Positions 9,498 through 17,992 of a DNA stretch of 64,000 nt are shown piece after piece (the stretch's first letter is position 1; the number at the start of each line of letters is the position of its first letter). The notes beneath the pieces are model-generated. The model had not been told where the DNA came from, did not search any database, and saw only the letters and a list, made by a program, of their open reading frames with translations. Made by a program: the position numbers and the translations under genes. This DNA comes from Fimbriimonas planktonicus (GTDB taxonomy: Bacteria > Armatimonadota > Fimbriimonadia > Fimbriimonadales > Fimbriimonadaceae). The stretch is taken from assembly GCA_965234685.1 (NCBI GenBank), contig OZ248539.1, positions 496,001-560,000 of the forward strand, read 5' to 3'.

Positions 9498-10664
9498 ATG
9501 ATCACCGCGCTGGCTTGCATCCTCATGAACTCAACCCCGACCCTGAACATCGAAGACCTCGCAAAGCAAGTCGATGAAAAGCGCCTGCGCGCAACGGTAG
9601 AAAAGCTGGCAAGCTGGCCAAACCGGAACACCAACAACCCGACCCTAACCGAAGCCGCCGACTGGATCGCCGGTGAGTTTCGGCAGATCCCCGGCATCGA
9701 GGTCGAGATAATGAGGTACGAGATCCAAAAGGGTCAACGCGTTCCCGAGACCAAAGAAGTTGTTCAGGTCATCGCAACGTTGCCCGGAACCGACCCGACG
9801 CTCAAAGCGCACCGAATCGCCATTGGCGGACACCTCGACACGATCAATATGGGGTCGGAGGGAATCTCTGGCAAGGCACCTGGTGCAAATGACGACGCGA
9901 GCGGAGTTGCGGCCGCATTGGAATGTGCCCGCATCCTGAGCCAGCAGAAGTTCAAGCGCACCCTCCACTTTATTGCCTTCTCGGGCGAAGAGCAGGGCCT
10001 CTTGGGCTCCACCGCCCTCGCCAAGCGTGCCAAAGCCGAAGCCTGGAACATCGACGCCGTGCTGAGCAATGACATGATTGCGAACAGCCAAAACAAGCGT
10101 GGCGACAAGGAAGCGAACGCCGTGCGAGTTTTCAGCGAAGAAACCGAAACCCACGAGGGCCGAGAGCTCGCGCGCATCATGGAGTTCCTCCAGCGCGAAA
10201 GCGGATCGAAGCACCGCATCAATCTCGTGTTCCGGCGCGATCGCTTCGGTCGCGGTGGCGACCACACGCCGTTCAACCGCGAAGGCTTCACCGCCATTCG
10301 CGTGGTAGAGCAGCACGAGGAGTACAGCCACCAGCACACCGATCAGGACCTCCCCGAGTTCATGGACTGGCGATATCACGCCGAAAACACGCGCATGAAC
10401 CTGCGGATGCTCTCACACTTTGCCAATGCGGAAGCCGCTCCGACCCAGGTTCGAGTCGATCGACGCCAAGGGTACGAGAGCCGCGTGACTTGGAAAGGTA
10501 ACGCCGGGCAGGAGTACCGAGTGTATTGGCGACTGACCACCAGCCCAACTTGGCAAGGTGCTACCACGGTTAAAGGTTTAGAAGCACTACTGCCCAAGTA
10601 TCACAAAGACGATTACGTTTTTGCGGTAGGTGCTGTAGGCGGCGTGCCGGTGGTTGCGGAGTAA
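9498..10664 (+). CDS. M28-family metallopeptidase
   Basis: M28 enzymes are co-catalytic dizinc aminopeptidases. The ligand set is visible: H112 and D114 in IAIGGHLDT, D132 in GANDDASG, the general-base/ligand pair E164-E165 in FSGEEQGLLG, an Asp in SNDMIA and a His in the HQHTDQD segment. The N-terminus (MITALACILMNS) is only weakly hydrophobic, so export is uncertain. A C-terminal tail of about 75 residues beyond the catalytic domain has a beta-strand character (VRVDRRQGYESRVTW) like a small fibronectin-type module. Length is 388 aa. The gene stands alone between ftsK and an exported unknown; its substrate is unknown. Confidence 0.92.
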   Translation: MITALACILMNSTPTLNIEDLAKQVDEKRLRATVEKLASWPNRNTNNPTLTEAADWIAGEFRQIPGIEVEIMRYEIQKGQRVPETKEVVQVIATLPGTDPTLKAHRIAIGGHLDTINMGSEGISGKAPGANDDASGVAAALECARILSQQKFKRTLHFIAFSGEEQGLLGSTALAKRAKAEAWNIDAVLSNDMIANSQNKRGDKEANAVRVFSEETETHEGRELARIMEFLQRESGSKHRINLVFRRDRFGRGGDHTPFNREGFTAIRVVEQHEEYSHQHTDQDLPEFMDWRYHAENTRMNLRMLSHFANAEAAPTQVRVDRRQGYESRVTWKGNAGQEYRVYWRLTTSPTWQGATTVKGLEALLPKYHKDDYVFAVGAVGGVPVVAE

Positions 10665-10737
10665 CCTGCGAGCTCCGAGGCAGTAAACGGGACTTTTGCG
10701 CTCTCGGTAGCAAGGACTCGTGTCAAACTGAAAGTAA

Positions 10738-10756
10738 GAGCGGGAACTTCTCGCTC
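10738..10756 (+). terminator. Possible weak terminator hairpin
   Basis: An 8-bp stem (GAGCGGGA paired with TCTCGCTC, one G-U) with a 3-nt loop is followed by a T-rich stretch (AATTTCTTT). It lies 74 bp after the M28 peptidase stop and before the next exported gene, so it could end that transcript. Confidence 0.4.
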
Positions 10757-10828
10757 CCGTAATTTCTTTAGTTCAGGTGCTTTGCCAGGGAATTCCAACG
10801 GTTAGAGAAAGCTCACCAGGAAATTCAC

Positions 10829-11659
10829 ATGATTTTAACAATCGCGTCTCTCGTCCTTGCTCCTGCATTGGTTACCGGCACAGTTCAGTCGTTCAGTGGT
10901 GTCTACCGAAGCGAATACCTGGTGATGGCCACAGACGGGCAGGGCCTCATCAAAGTGAAACTGACGCTAGCAAACAATGGTATTGCAAAACTAGGCCTTT
11001 TCCTCGAAGGCGTTTCGAAAGTCTCGGATGAGGATGTTCAGCAGTACGGCACCGTGCTCAAAGAGCTTCTTCGAGACAATTCGGTTCAGCAAACTGGAAC
11101 CTGGAAGATGGATCGCGGACTTGCTCTCGCAAAGTTCACCACCTTTTACGCAGTTGGACGCACGACTAAGGCGTCTACCATGATTGAGTTCCGCAAACAA
11201 GGTGAGAACCTCAGGACTTCCGACTATACGCGGGCATTCTACGGTCGAAAGTTCTCGATGTCGCTGGAACGATCACTGGGTGAGGTCGCCGATTCAGATA
11301 AGGAGACCGGCTCAAACACGAATCCACAGGCGTACGGTAACGGTACGCTTAAGTTTGGCAATGGAGATCGAACGGAAATCTCTGATGTGGATTTCCGAAT
11401 GAACAAGAATAAAGTCTTCAGTATCCGAATGTCGGGTGCTTCAACGGTCGAAATTGCCGGAAGCTATCTAAAGAGGTCTAACGATTATCAGCTTACGATT
11501 CGTGAACTCTGGGTGCGGGGCCGAAAAATAGCCGGTCGCGGTGCAGGGCTCGTAAAGATGAACGCCAACGGTAAGGTCGTACAGAAGTTCACCTTCTCGG
11601 TTCAGGTCAACAACCCACTCAAGTCGGCCTCAATGGTCTTCAGCCCGAACAATCGCTGA
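10829..11659 (+). CDS. Exported protein, unknown function
   Basis: The 276-aa protein begins with a short hydrophobic signal (MILTIASLVLAPALVTG). The mature part is beta-rich and basic, with no motif I recognise. The central part alternates strands containing GTWKMDRGLALAKFTT and a GNGDRTEISDVDF segment; the C-terminus ends in a strand-rich basic region. An AGGA Shine-Dalgarno lies 8 nt before the ATG. It is monocistronic: an upstream hairpin and a strong downstream terminator bracket it. I cannot assign a function. Confidence 0.8.
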   Translation: MILTIASLVLAPALVTGTVQSFSGVYRSEYLVMATDGQGLIKVKLTLANNGIAKLGLFLEGVSKVSDEDVQQYGTVLKELLRDNSVQQTGTWKMDRGLALAKFTTFYAVGRTTKASTMIEFRKQGENLRTSDYTRAFYGRKFSMSLERSLGEVADSDKETGSNTNPQAYGNGTLKFGNGDRTEISDVDFRMNKNKVFSIRMSGASTVEIAGSYLKRSNDYQLTIRELWVRGRKIAGRGAGLVKMNANGKVVQKFTFSVQVNNPLKSASMVFSPNNR

Positions 11660-11671
11660 TCTTTGTTCCTT

Positions 11672-11700
11672 GGGTTCTTTGGCAACTAGCCGAAGAACCC
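11672..11700 (+). terminator. Rho-independent terminator
   Basis: A 12-bp stem (GGGTTCTTTGGC against GCCGAAGAACCC, one T-G pair) with a 5-nt loop is followed by CTTTTTT. It lies 12 bp after the exported protein gene and overlaps the last codons of the convergent M50-like gene. Confidence 0.9.
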
Positions 11701-12729
11701 CTTTTTTCGTTTACTCTTACCAAGCATATTCGCCTCGGCTGTGTAACGGTCTCGGAAACCTGGCTGAATCTGCTCGTGCCAGTTCAGTACGTACTCATAA
11801 AGCTCCGGATCAGTTTGCTGAAGAGAAGCGACCTGCTTTGCAGAATGAGCTGAAATCTGATATGCGATCTCTTTGTGATTGCGGGCATACGCTCGCGCCG
11901 CAACCGCAGAGTAGCGCCCCCGGTGTTTCTTATCAACCTGCTTGCCCGCTCGATATGCCGTCGTTGACAAGCTCCAATCTCCCGCAAAACGCGCAAAGTA
12001 CATTGCTGCATCAAATCTTGCCGCTAAAGCAAAGTAATCTTTGGAGTCGTCCTCAATCACAATTTGGTAAGCCTGTTCAAGAAAAGATTGTGCTTCTTTA
12101 ACTTCAGCACGGTCCATGTGCTTGTGAAACCGAAACAGGGAGTATAGATGGGGATAGTCTGCCATCAGCCGTAATCTTTCTAAAACCGCATCCGGTATCT
12201 CCGCTGGACGTTTTCGCGAATAGCTTTCTAAAGCGTGAAACAGGCCCCAGGTCGCGACGACAGCGTCTGGTTGCTTTTGAATTGCGATCAGATTTTGCGT
12301 ATCCGTTCTCAGACCGTTGGAGAGCCTAATGAATGGCTCAACAATCAGAGTAATCACGGAAACGGAACCATAAGAAACGAGTCCAAACTGGGCCGGTAGC
12401 TCTAGCCACGATCGATTTGCTGCGAAAAACAGCAGGGCGAGGACTCCCGAGGTAAAGCTAAAGAGATGACCACTGACAATGAACCAAGTAATGTCTTTGA
12501 TTGTCGGATTTGCCTTCGACGCAACCACGTAGGATTCGTGTTTGTACCGGATCGGTAACTTTCGGTTCCGAATGTAAAGCGGTATGTGTAGCACCGCAAC
12601 GGTATGAAGCGTGAAACGCCTAAGCAACGCCGCAAAGACGTGGCCCAGTTCGTGGACCACGCTGACGAGCAGCGCGCCCGCGCACCCAGCGAGTACGTTT
12701 GTTAGAATGTGCTCCATCCTATCGCTCAT
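11686..12729 (-). CDS. M50-like membrane protein with HELGH motif and TPR-like tail
   Basis: The first membrane helix carries HELGH (H26, E27, H30), the zinc-binding motif of site-2-type (M50) intramembrane proteases. About three more membrane helices follow, including FIVSGHLFSFTSG near residue 85. Residues about 180-347 form a soluble, helical region whose hairpins (ADYPHLYSLFRFHKHMDRA, EAQSFLEQAY) look like degenerate TPR units. The layout is short N-terminal catalytic core plus cytoplasmic repeat domain; I infer a membrane protease or a zinc-binding relative. The substrate is unknown. It sits 78 bp downstream of a paralogue that has lost the HExxH motif. There are no convincing third-ligand motifs such as NPDG. 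Confidence 0.7.
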   Translation of the reverse strand: MSDRMEHILTNVLAGCAGALLVSVVHELGHVFAALLRRFTLHTVAVLHIPLYIRNRKLPIRYKHESYVVASKANPTIKDITWFIVSGHLFSFTSGVLALLFFAANRSWLELPAQFGLVSYGSVSVITLIVEPFIRLSNGLRTDTQNLIAIQKQPDAVVATWGLFHALESYSRKRPAEIPDAVLERLRLMADYPHLYSLFRFHKHMDRAEVKEAQSFLEQAYQIVIEDDSKDYFALAARFDAAMYFARFAGDWSLSTTAYRAGKQVDKKHRGRYSAVAARAYARNHKEIAYQISAHSAKQVASLQQTDPELYEYVLNWHEQIQPGFRDRYTAEANMLGKSKRKKGFFG

Positions 12730-12807
12730 TGTGAAATCCTTGGGGCATCCGGTTGTGAAAGTCGAAGTTCAATGATTGAGAACATTGAGAGGCAAGGAAG
12801 AGCAGGG

Positions 12808-13833
12808 CTAGTCAGTCTTTGATTCACTGAAGCTTCTCAGTTCCTCCGGTAATGACTCCGTGAATCCAGGCACGATGCGCTCAAACCACTCCAAGGCGTG
12901 ATCGTAAAGTTGCGGTGTCTCACTGCGATTGGGCTGGACAATACGGAGGGCGGTCGTCAGAAGGCTCGTGGCAAAAGGGATGTGATTGCGCACGTAAGCT
13001 CGGGCGGCGACTGCAGTCCAACGGTTGAGATCATCTTTCGTGAGTCGCTTGGCCTTTTGTAATGCCTCCGTACTGACCTCAAAGTTCTGTTCGAACCTCG
13101 CGGTGTATGTTGCGGTCTCGTAAAAAATGGTAATCGTGAAAGGAGTAAATTGTGCGAGTTGGTTCGCAAGCTCGTATGCTTTCTGAAGACACGGCCTGGC
13201 TTCTTCGACACGATTGGAATCCATCAGCGAGTAGAAACGATATAGCCAGTAGACGTACGGGTACCTCTCAATCTGGCTCAACCGTTCAAAAGTCTCTTCG
13301 GGATATTGTGAAGGCCGAAGTTTGCCCGTATCCCTCAGAGCATAGTCAACTTCAAAATTTGAAATGCGCCAGTCCGGATAGACGTTTAGATCCCGAATCG
13401 CTTGAGCGATTGTCTCCTTCTGATCCGATGGTGGCCCTGTTATCTGGAATGCAATATCCCCGAGAGCAATGCTGGCATAGCAGAGCATCCCAATCATCAC
13501 TTCGGATGGTAAAGCCGGCCGAGTGTTGAAGTAGTAGACGAAAGCTATCGTAATAAGCGTTAGGCTGAAAATGTGTCCTGAAACATAGAAGCACACAAGT
13601 CTTTCCCTCGATGGCCGGATTGGAATGGCGGAGACAAAGGTTGCAAATCGATTATCGTTCCAGCCAGGAATGGGCCTGAGAATGGGTACGCCTAGCAGAA
13701 CAATGTGTTCTAACTCGAAGCCTAGCATCCAGGTAGCTAGTGTCTGTCCAACATTCCGGAGTAGTAGATGAAGCACACCTCCCCCCAAAAATGAGAGCGC
13801 AATGATCGTGTAATAAGTTACATCTTCAGTCAT
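12808..13833 (-). CDS. M50-like paralogue lacking the HExxH zinc motif
   Basis: This 341-aa protein aligns along its whole length with its downstream neighbour: a helix, a loop, then FYVSGHIFSLTLI (versus FIVSGHLFSFTSG), and a helical tail with IERYPYVYWLYRFYSLMDS (versus ADYPHLYSLFRFHKHMDRA). Where the neighbour has HELGHVFAALLRRF this protein has NVGQTLATWMLGF. Both histidines and the glutamate are gone, so it is predicted to be catalytically dead. It might be a regulatory or substrate-recruiting partner of the active copy. The ATG is preceded by an AGGA 4 nt upstream, a possible Shine-Dalgarno. The pair is probably one transcript. Confidence 0.72.
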   Translation of the reverse strand: MTEDVTYYTIIALSFLGGGVLHLLLRNVGQTLATWMLGFELEHIVLLGVPILRPIPGWNDNRFATFVSAIPIRPSRERLVCFYVSGHIFSLTLITIAFVYYFNTRPALPSEVMIGMLCYASIALGDIAFQITGPPSDQKETIAQAIRDLNVYPDWRISNFEVDYALRDTGKLRPSQYPEETFERLSQIERYPYVYWLYRFYSLMDSNRVEEARPCLQKAYELANQLAQFTPFTITIFYETATYTARFEQNFEVSTEALQKAKRLTKDDLNRWTAVAARAYVRNHIPFATSLLTTALRIVQPNRSETPQLYDHALEWFERIVPGFTESLPEELRSFSESKTD

Positions 13834-13884
13834 TGCGTCCTACGGAGTGTCTGGCCGGGAATCCTCCCGGCCAGACCGTGGTCC

Positions 13885-16536
13885 TTACTTCTTCAGTCGC
13901 GCAAGGTACTCGTCGCGAAGCTCCGTATGCTTGCTCTTCAGTAGCACCGGCTTTCCGTTGATGAACACGTACCGAATGTTCGAAGTCAGCTCGAAGGCGT
14001 CGCCATCGCTGATCACGATATTCGCAATCTTGCCCGCCGAGAGCGAGCCGAGCTTGTCGCCGACTCCCAGAATATCCGCCGCATCCTGAGTCAACGCCCG
14101 CAAGTGTCGAGCCTTAGAAAGCCCGTAAGCCACCGATTCCGCCGACCGGTGTGGCAGGTTCATGACTTCGGCATACGTGTCCGACATAAACGCGAACTTG
14201 ACCCCCGCTCGCTCCAATAGGGCAGGCAGGGCATAAGGCGTCTCGTACGGATCCCAATCACTCGTCGTGACGTTCGCCGTAAGCAAGGCTCGGCCAGCGG
14301 GTTCGATGATCACGGGGATCTTCTCATCTGCCAGCAGCTTTGCTTCCTTCCAAGCGTCCGGCGCGGCGACGAGCACGGCTTTCAGCTTGCGCTTCTTGAT
14401 GAACGACACCGCCTCCCGAATCGCGGTTGCGCTACGGACGCGGATGAACACCGTCGCCTGCTGTCGGAACAGCGGTTGCATGGCTTCATACGCTGCGTCA
14501 GTTTCCGTGTGCGCTCGGCCATAAGCCGCCGCTTTCTCGAAATAGTCATCGAGCGCCTTCGCGCTGCCGGTGAGCGGGGCAGAAGCGCCCTGGCCGCCAG
14601 CCGTAAGGTGGTCGTCGCCGTCGTCGTGGAAGACCTCTGCCTCTAAGGTCCCAAAGTCGAATCCGAAGTTGCTCGGACCGCCTCCGGGCCAGTTGATTGT
14701 GAGCGCTGCCTTCGCCGAAAGCGTCATTTCCTCACGCGAACCGCCAAGAAGGTTCAGCACGGAGCCGAACCCGGCAATCGCGCCGCTGGAAGGGGCGGTA
14801 AAAACCGTTGTAATACCCTGAACTCGCGCGACCGGAATGTGGATCGACTGGACGTTAACCGCCGTAGCCGCAACAAGGTCGGGCTGATAGTTACCCAGCT
14901 CTCGAGCGTCCGTCGCCTGTCCGACCTGACCAAACTCCGTCAGACCAATCTGCGTGCCGGCATCAATGAAGCCAGGATAGACGTGCATTCCTGCCGCGTT
15001 GACGACAACTGCACCGGCTGGCACCGCCAGCTTCTGCCCGACGGCTGCAATCTTTCCGTTTCGAACCAGAACCGTGCCGTTCGCAATCGTCGGACCCGCG
15101 ACGGTGTGCACCGTGCCGCCCACAATCGCATACACGTTCGACTTCGCCGGAACCGGCGGATTTGGCACGTACTTGAAGCTATCCAGCTTCGTTTTGAACG
15201 TGCTTTTCGGCTTAAGGTTGAACGAATCCTTTTCCTGGAAGTACACCTCGCCCTCAATGAGGGTGGTGTTCACGCGGGAATAAACGCTCAGCGGGTGGCC
15301 GTTCCAAATGACCAAATCGGCGTCCTTGCCAACATCAATCGATCCCACGCGGTGGTCAATTCCGAGCTCTTTAGCCGGGTTCAGCGTGATCAGCTTGAGC
15401 GCCTCTTCTTCCGAAAGTCCGCCGCATCGCATCGCCTTCGCCGCATTGATCGCGATGGCCGTGGTTCCGCTTGTCCCGTCGGTGTGGAACGAAGTCAGAA
15501 CGCCTGCCTTGTTCAAAACCGCTGCCGAGTAAGCCGAGATGCCGTCGTAGATTTCCAGCTTCGATGCGTAAGCATCAAAGACCGAGACTCCAATCCCCGC
15601 CGCCGCAAGCTCCGGCGCAATCTTGTAGGTCTCAACTGCGTGCTGCAGCGCGCCGATCTTGAAGCCAAACTCCTGGCTCAATCGAACCAGCATCAGGTGC
15701 TCGTCGGCGCGGTACCCGTGGCACTGAATCCAAACCTTCCGGTCCAGAATGTCGGCCAGGGTTTGCAACCGAAGGTCCATTTCTGGCTCCGTCTTCGTTT
15801 TGCCCGCGCGGAAATCAGCCCACTTCTTCTTGTAGTCTTTCGCCGCCAAGAAGGCTCGGCGATAGGTCGCTTCCACGCCCATTCGGGTGCGCGGGAATCG
15901 CGTCGGGTTCGTTCCGCCCGACCGCGTCACGTTCTCGCCCAGCGCGAACTTGATCATGCGCGGAGCATCGGCAATGGTCGCTTCGTCGGGATTCGCCCCG
16001 TACTTGAACTTGATAACCAAGCTCTCGGCCCCTACCGGGTTCGCGCTGCCGTGAAGCAGCATTCCCGTCGTCTCGCCCGAAGCAACCGCCTGCCAAACGT
16101 TCTTCAACTCGGGGTTAAGCACGTCGAGAATCCGTGCTTCGGCAACAATCGAGTCGCTGCCTTCGTTCGTCACGTCCGCGCCGCGGTGAACGTGGGTGTC
16201 GACGATTCCGGGGCTAACCACCTTGCCAGTGGCGTCGATAACGGTGATTCCGGCGGGCTGAGCGATGTTGCCAATCGCGACGATCTTGCCCTTTCGAACC
16301 AAGATGTTGCCCTTCTCAATCGTTCCGTGCGATGCGGTGAGAATCCGCGCGCCTTTGATGAAAACGTCGCCGTTGGTCTTCAGCCGTGGCTTCCGGTCAG
16401 AAGCCGTTTCCACTGGCCAAGACTTGTCTGGCCCGTCTGCCGGTGCCTTCGGCGCCTCCGCTGCGGTCTGTGCCGCCGCAGAACCCGCGAGCACGATGCT
16501 CAGCGCGGTAGTTGCAATTAACGATAGATATTTCAT
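13885..16536 (-). CDS. Exported double-domain amidohydrolase, second half degenerate
   Basis: The 883-aa protein has a Sec signal (MKYLSLIATTALSIVLAGSAAA) and two amidohydrolase-type domains. The first half has the metal set of the imidazolonepropionase-like group: HVH in SPGIVDTHVHRG, then His in QCHGYRAD and LQHAVETYK, and Asp in SFHTDGTSG. The second half keeps the fold landmarks (YPGFIDAGTQIG; SLSAGKIANIVISDGD) but has no HxH and no later ligands, so it should be non-catalytic. Family members hydrolyse cyclic amides or peptides, but the substrate cannot be told. It overlaps the upstream amidohydrolase gene by 4 bp (ATGA). Confidence 0.85.
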   Translation of the reverse strand: MKYLSLIATTALSIVLAGSAAAQTAAEAPKAPADGPDKSWPVETASDRKPRLKTNGDVFIKGARILTASHGTIEKGNILVRKGKIVAIGNIAQPAGITVIDATGKVVSPGIVDTHVHRGADVTNEGSDSIVAEARILDVLNPELKNVWQAVASGETTGMLLHGSANPVGAESLVIKFKYGANPDEATIADAPRMIKFALGENVTRSGGTNPTRFPRTRMGVEATYRRAFLAAKDYKKKWADFRAGKTKTEPEMDLRLQTLADILDRKVWIQCHGYRADEHLMLVRLSQEFGFKIGALQHAVETYKIAPELAAAGIGVSVFDAYASKLEIYDGISAYSAAVLNKAGVLTSFHTDGTSGTTAIAINAAKAMRCGGLSEEEALKLITLNPAKELGIDHRVGSIDVGKDADLVIWNGHPLSVYSRVNTTLIEGEVYFQEKDSFNLKPKSTFKTKLDSFKYVPNPPVPAKSNVYAIVGGTVHTVAGPTIANGTVLVRNGKIAAVGQKLAVPAGAVVVNAAGMHVYPGFIDAGTQIGLTEFGQVGQATDARELGNYQPDLVAATAVNVQSIHIPVARVQGITTVFTAPSSGAIAGFGSVLNLLGGSREEMTLSAKAALTINWPGGGPSNFGFDFGTLEAEVFHDDGDDHLTAGGQGASAPLTGSAKALDDYFEKAAAYGRAHTETDAAYEAMQPLFRQQATVFIRVRSATAIREAVSFIKKRKLKAVLVAAPDAWKEAKLLADEKIPVIIEPAGRALLTANVTTSDWDPYETPYALPALLERAGVKFAFMSDTYAEVMNLPHRSAESVAYGLSKARHLRALTQDAADILGVGDKLGSLSAGKIANIVISDGDAFELTSNIRYVFINGKPVLLKSKHTELRDEYLARLKK

Positions 16537-17837
16537 TTAGCTGGCTTCGCTCCAACGACAATCTGCTTGCCTTCTACAATCACCGAAACCACGGTCTTCG
16601 ATTCCACCGCAAAGTCTCCGTTCATCAAAACGAGGTTGGCGAGCTTGCCTGGCTCAATCGAACCGACCTTGTCTCCAACGCCAAAAATCTCCGCTGCTCC
16701 AAGCGTCATCGAGCGAAGTGCAACGTCGCGCGGAACTCCGTAGCTGATCGCCTTGCGAACCCCGCCGAGGTATCCCTTCGAGCCAAGACTGCCTCGGAAC
16801 GCCAGCGGAATCCCTGCCTGGCTAAGAAGCTTCGCATTCGCGTTCCGCTCGTTCCAAGTCTTCCAACGATCTTCCAGAACAGCTGCCGGAGTCGCATCGC
16901 GACCCTCTCCAACTTTCCGCGTTGGCTCGTCCGTAAAGTCCAGATTCACCACCACCGGTACGCTGTGCTTCTTCAGCGTCGGAATCATTCGGTAAGTATC
17001 AATCCCACCGTTAACGATAAATTTGTAGCCGAATTCCTCCGCATATCGTGCCGCCCGAGCAATATCTCTGGAGTTCGCAATCGAGTAAAGCGCGGGAATT
17101 TTTCCGGTGACGAGCGGCTTCAAGCCCTCGTAACTGGGGTCAGCCTTGCTTGGCGTTTTGGCCGCATAAGCCTTCGCGTCGTAGAGCGTCTGTCGCAACA
17201 GCGCAAACACTCCAAACGGCGTCTGCGGATACGCGTAGCCCGGATCGGCTGCTGGCGTCTGTTGTCGCCCCTGGCCACCCGCCATCTCGTCGCCGCCGCG
17301 GAATCCACCGGTGGACCGGAAATTGATCTCCGTCGCGACTTCGCCCGCAAGCACCTTCGGCTCGGCGCCGAGGTTAACGATTCCCGCCGTGCCGCTAATC
17401 GTGCCATCGCCCGAGCTCAGTAGCAGAGAAGTCACGCCGTTCTCCTGCCGATCCCCGTACGGAGCCTTCAGGTCCAAGTGCATCACCGCTTTAACGTCGG
17501 CTCGGTTGCCGCGTCGGTTCTCCTTCCACATCGTCGCCGGTGCGGTGTTGCGCGTGTCGGGCTGCTTGGTGCCGCTGGCAAGCGGCGTCGGAAGCTTCAG
17601 CCCAGAAGTGCTGTAAGCGTCGATGAAGCCGGGATAAACCGTGAGGCCAGCTCCGTTAATGACCGTAGCGCCCGCCGGTACCTGGACGTCTGGACCGACA
17701 GCAACAATCTTATCGTCCTGGATGACGATGTTCCCGACCGGAATGACTTGGCCGTTTCCAACTTCGATCCGTGCCGACTGTATGACGATGGGTGGCGCGA
17801 CGGCCACGAGACTAGCGAATAAGAGAAGCGGTGTCAT
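16533..17837 (-). CDS. Amidohydrolase-fold protein lacking the HxH metal motif
   Basis: This 434-aa protein has a short hydrophobic N-terminus (MTPLLLFASLVAVAPP), the small beta domain, and the landmarks YPGFIDAYSTSGLKL and GSIEPGKLANLVLMNGD. Where active amidohydrolases have D-x-H-x-H it has DAYSTSG, so the first two metal ligands are missing. It resembles the degenerate second half of the double-domain protein encoded next, to which it is translationally coupled. The two products may form a hetero-oligomer with one active subunit. I infer a non-catalytic partner; a divergent active site cannot be excluded. It is the first gene of the operon and is divergent from fhs. Confidence 0.8.
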   Translation of the reverse strand: MTPLLLFASLVAVAPPIVIQSARIEVGNGQVIPVGNIVIQDDKIVAVGPDVQVPAGATVINGAGLTVYPGFIDAYSTSGLKLPTPLASGTKQPDTRNTAPATMWKENRRGNRADVKAVMHLDLKAPYGDRQENGVTSLLLSSGDGTISGTAGIVNLGAEPKVLAGEVATEINFRSTGGFRGGDEMAGGQGRQQTPAADPGYAYPQTPFGVFALLRQTLYDAKAYAAKTPSKADPSYEGLKPLVTGKIPALYSIANSRDIARAARYAEEFGYKFIVNGGIDTYRMIPTLKKHSVPVVVNLDFTDEPTRKVGEGRDATPAAVLEDRWKTWNERNANAKLLSQAGIPLAFRGSLGSKGYLGGVRKAISYGVPRDVALRSMTLGAAEIFGVGDKVGSIEPGKLANLVLMNGDFAVESKTVVSVIVEGKQIVVGAKPAK

Positions 17838-17992
17838 GAATCAGCCCGTGCGTCTCGATCTGAGAGTTCACGTTCGGTCCATATTATCGTGAAAACTCGA
17901 ATTCGAAGCAAAGAAATGCTTCCTAGGCGTGGTTCGCCTGCGTAGATCAAGCCCGTCCGAGCGGCAATTTGCCAGACTCTACGACAAAGCCC

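Noticed and set aside
14839..16521. Long plus-strand frame of about 560 codons opposite the amidohydrolase gene
   Set aside because: It is antisense to a well-supported gene, has an arginine-rich translation without family features, and depends on codon bias of the opposite strand.
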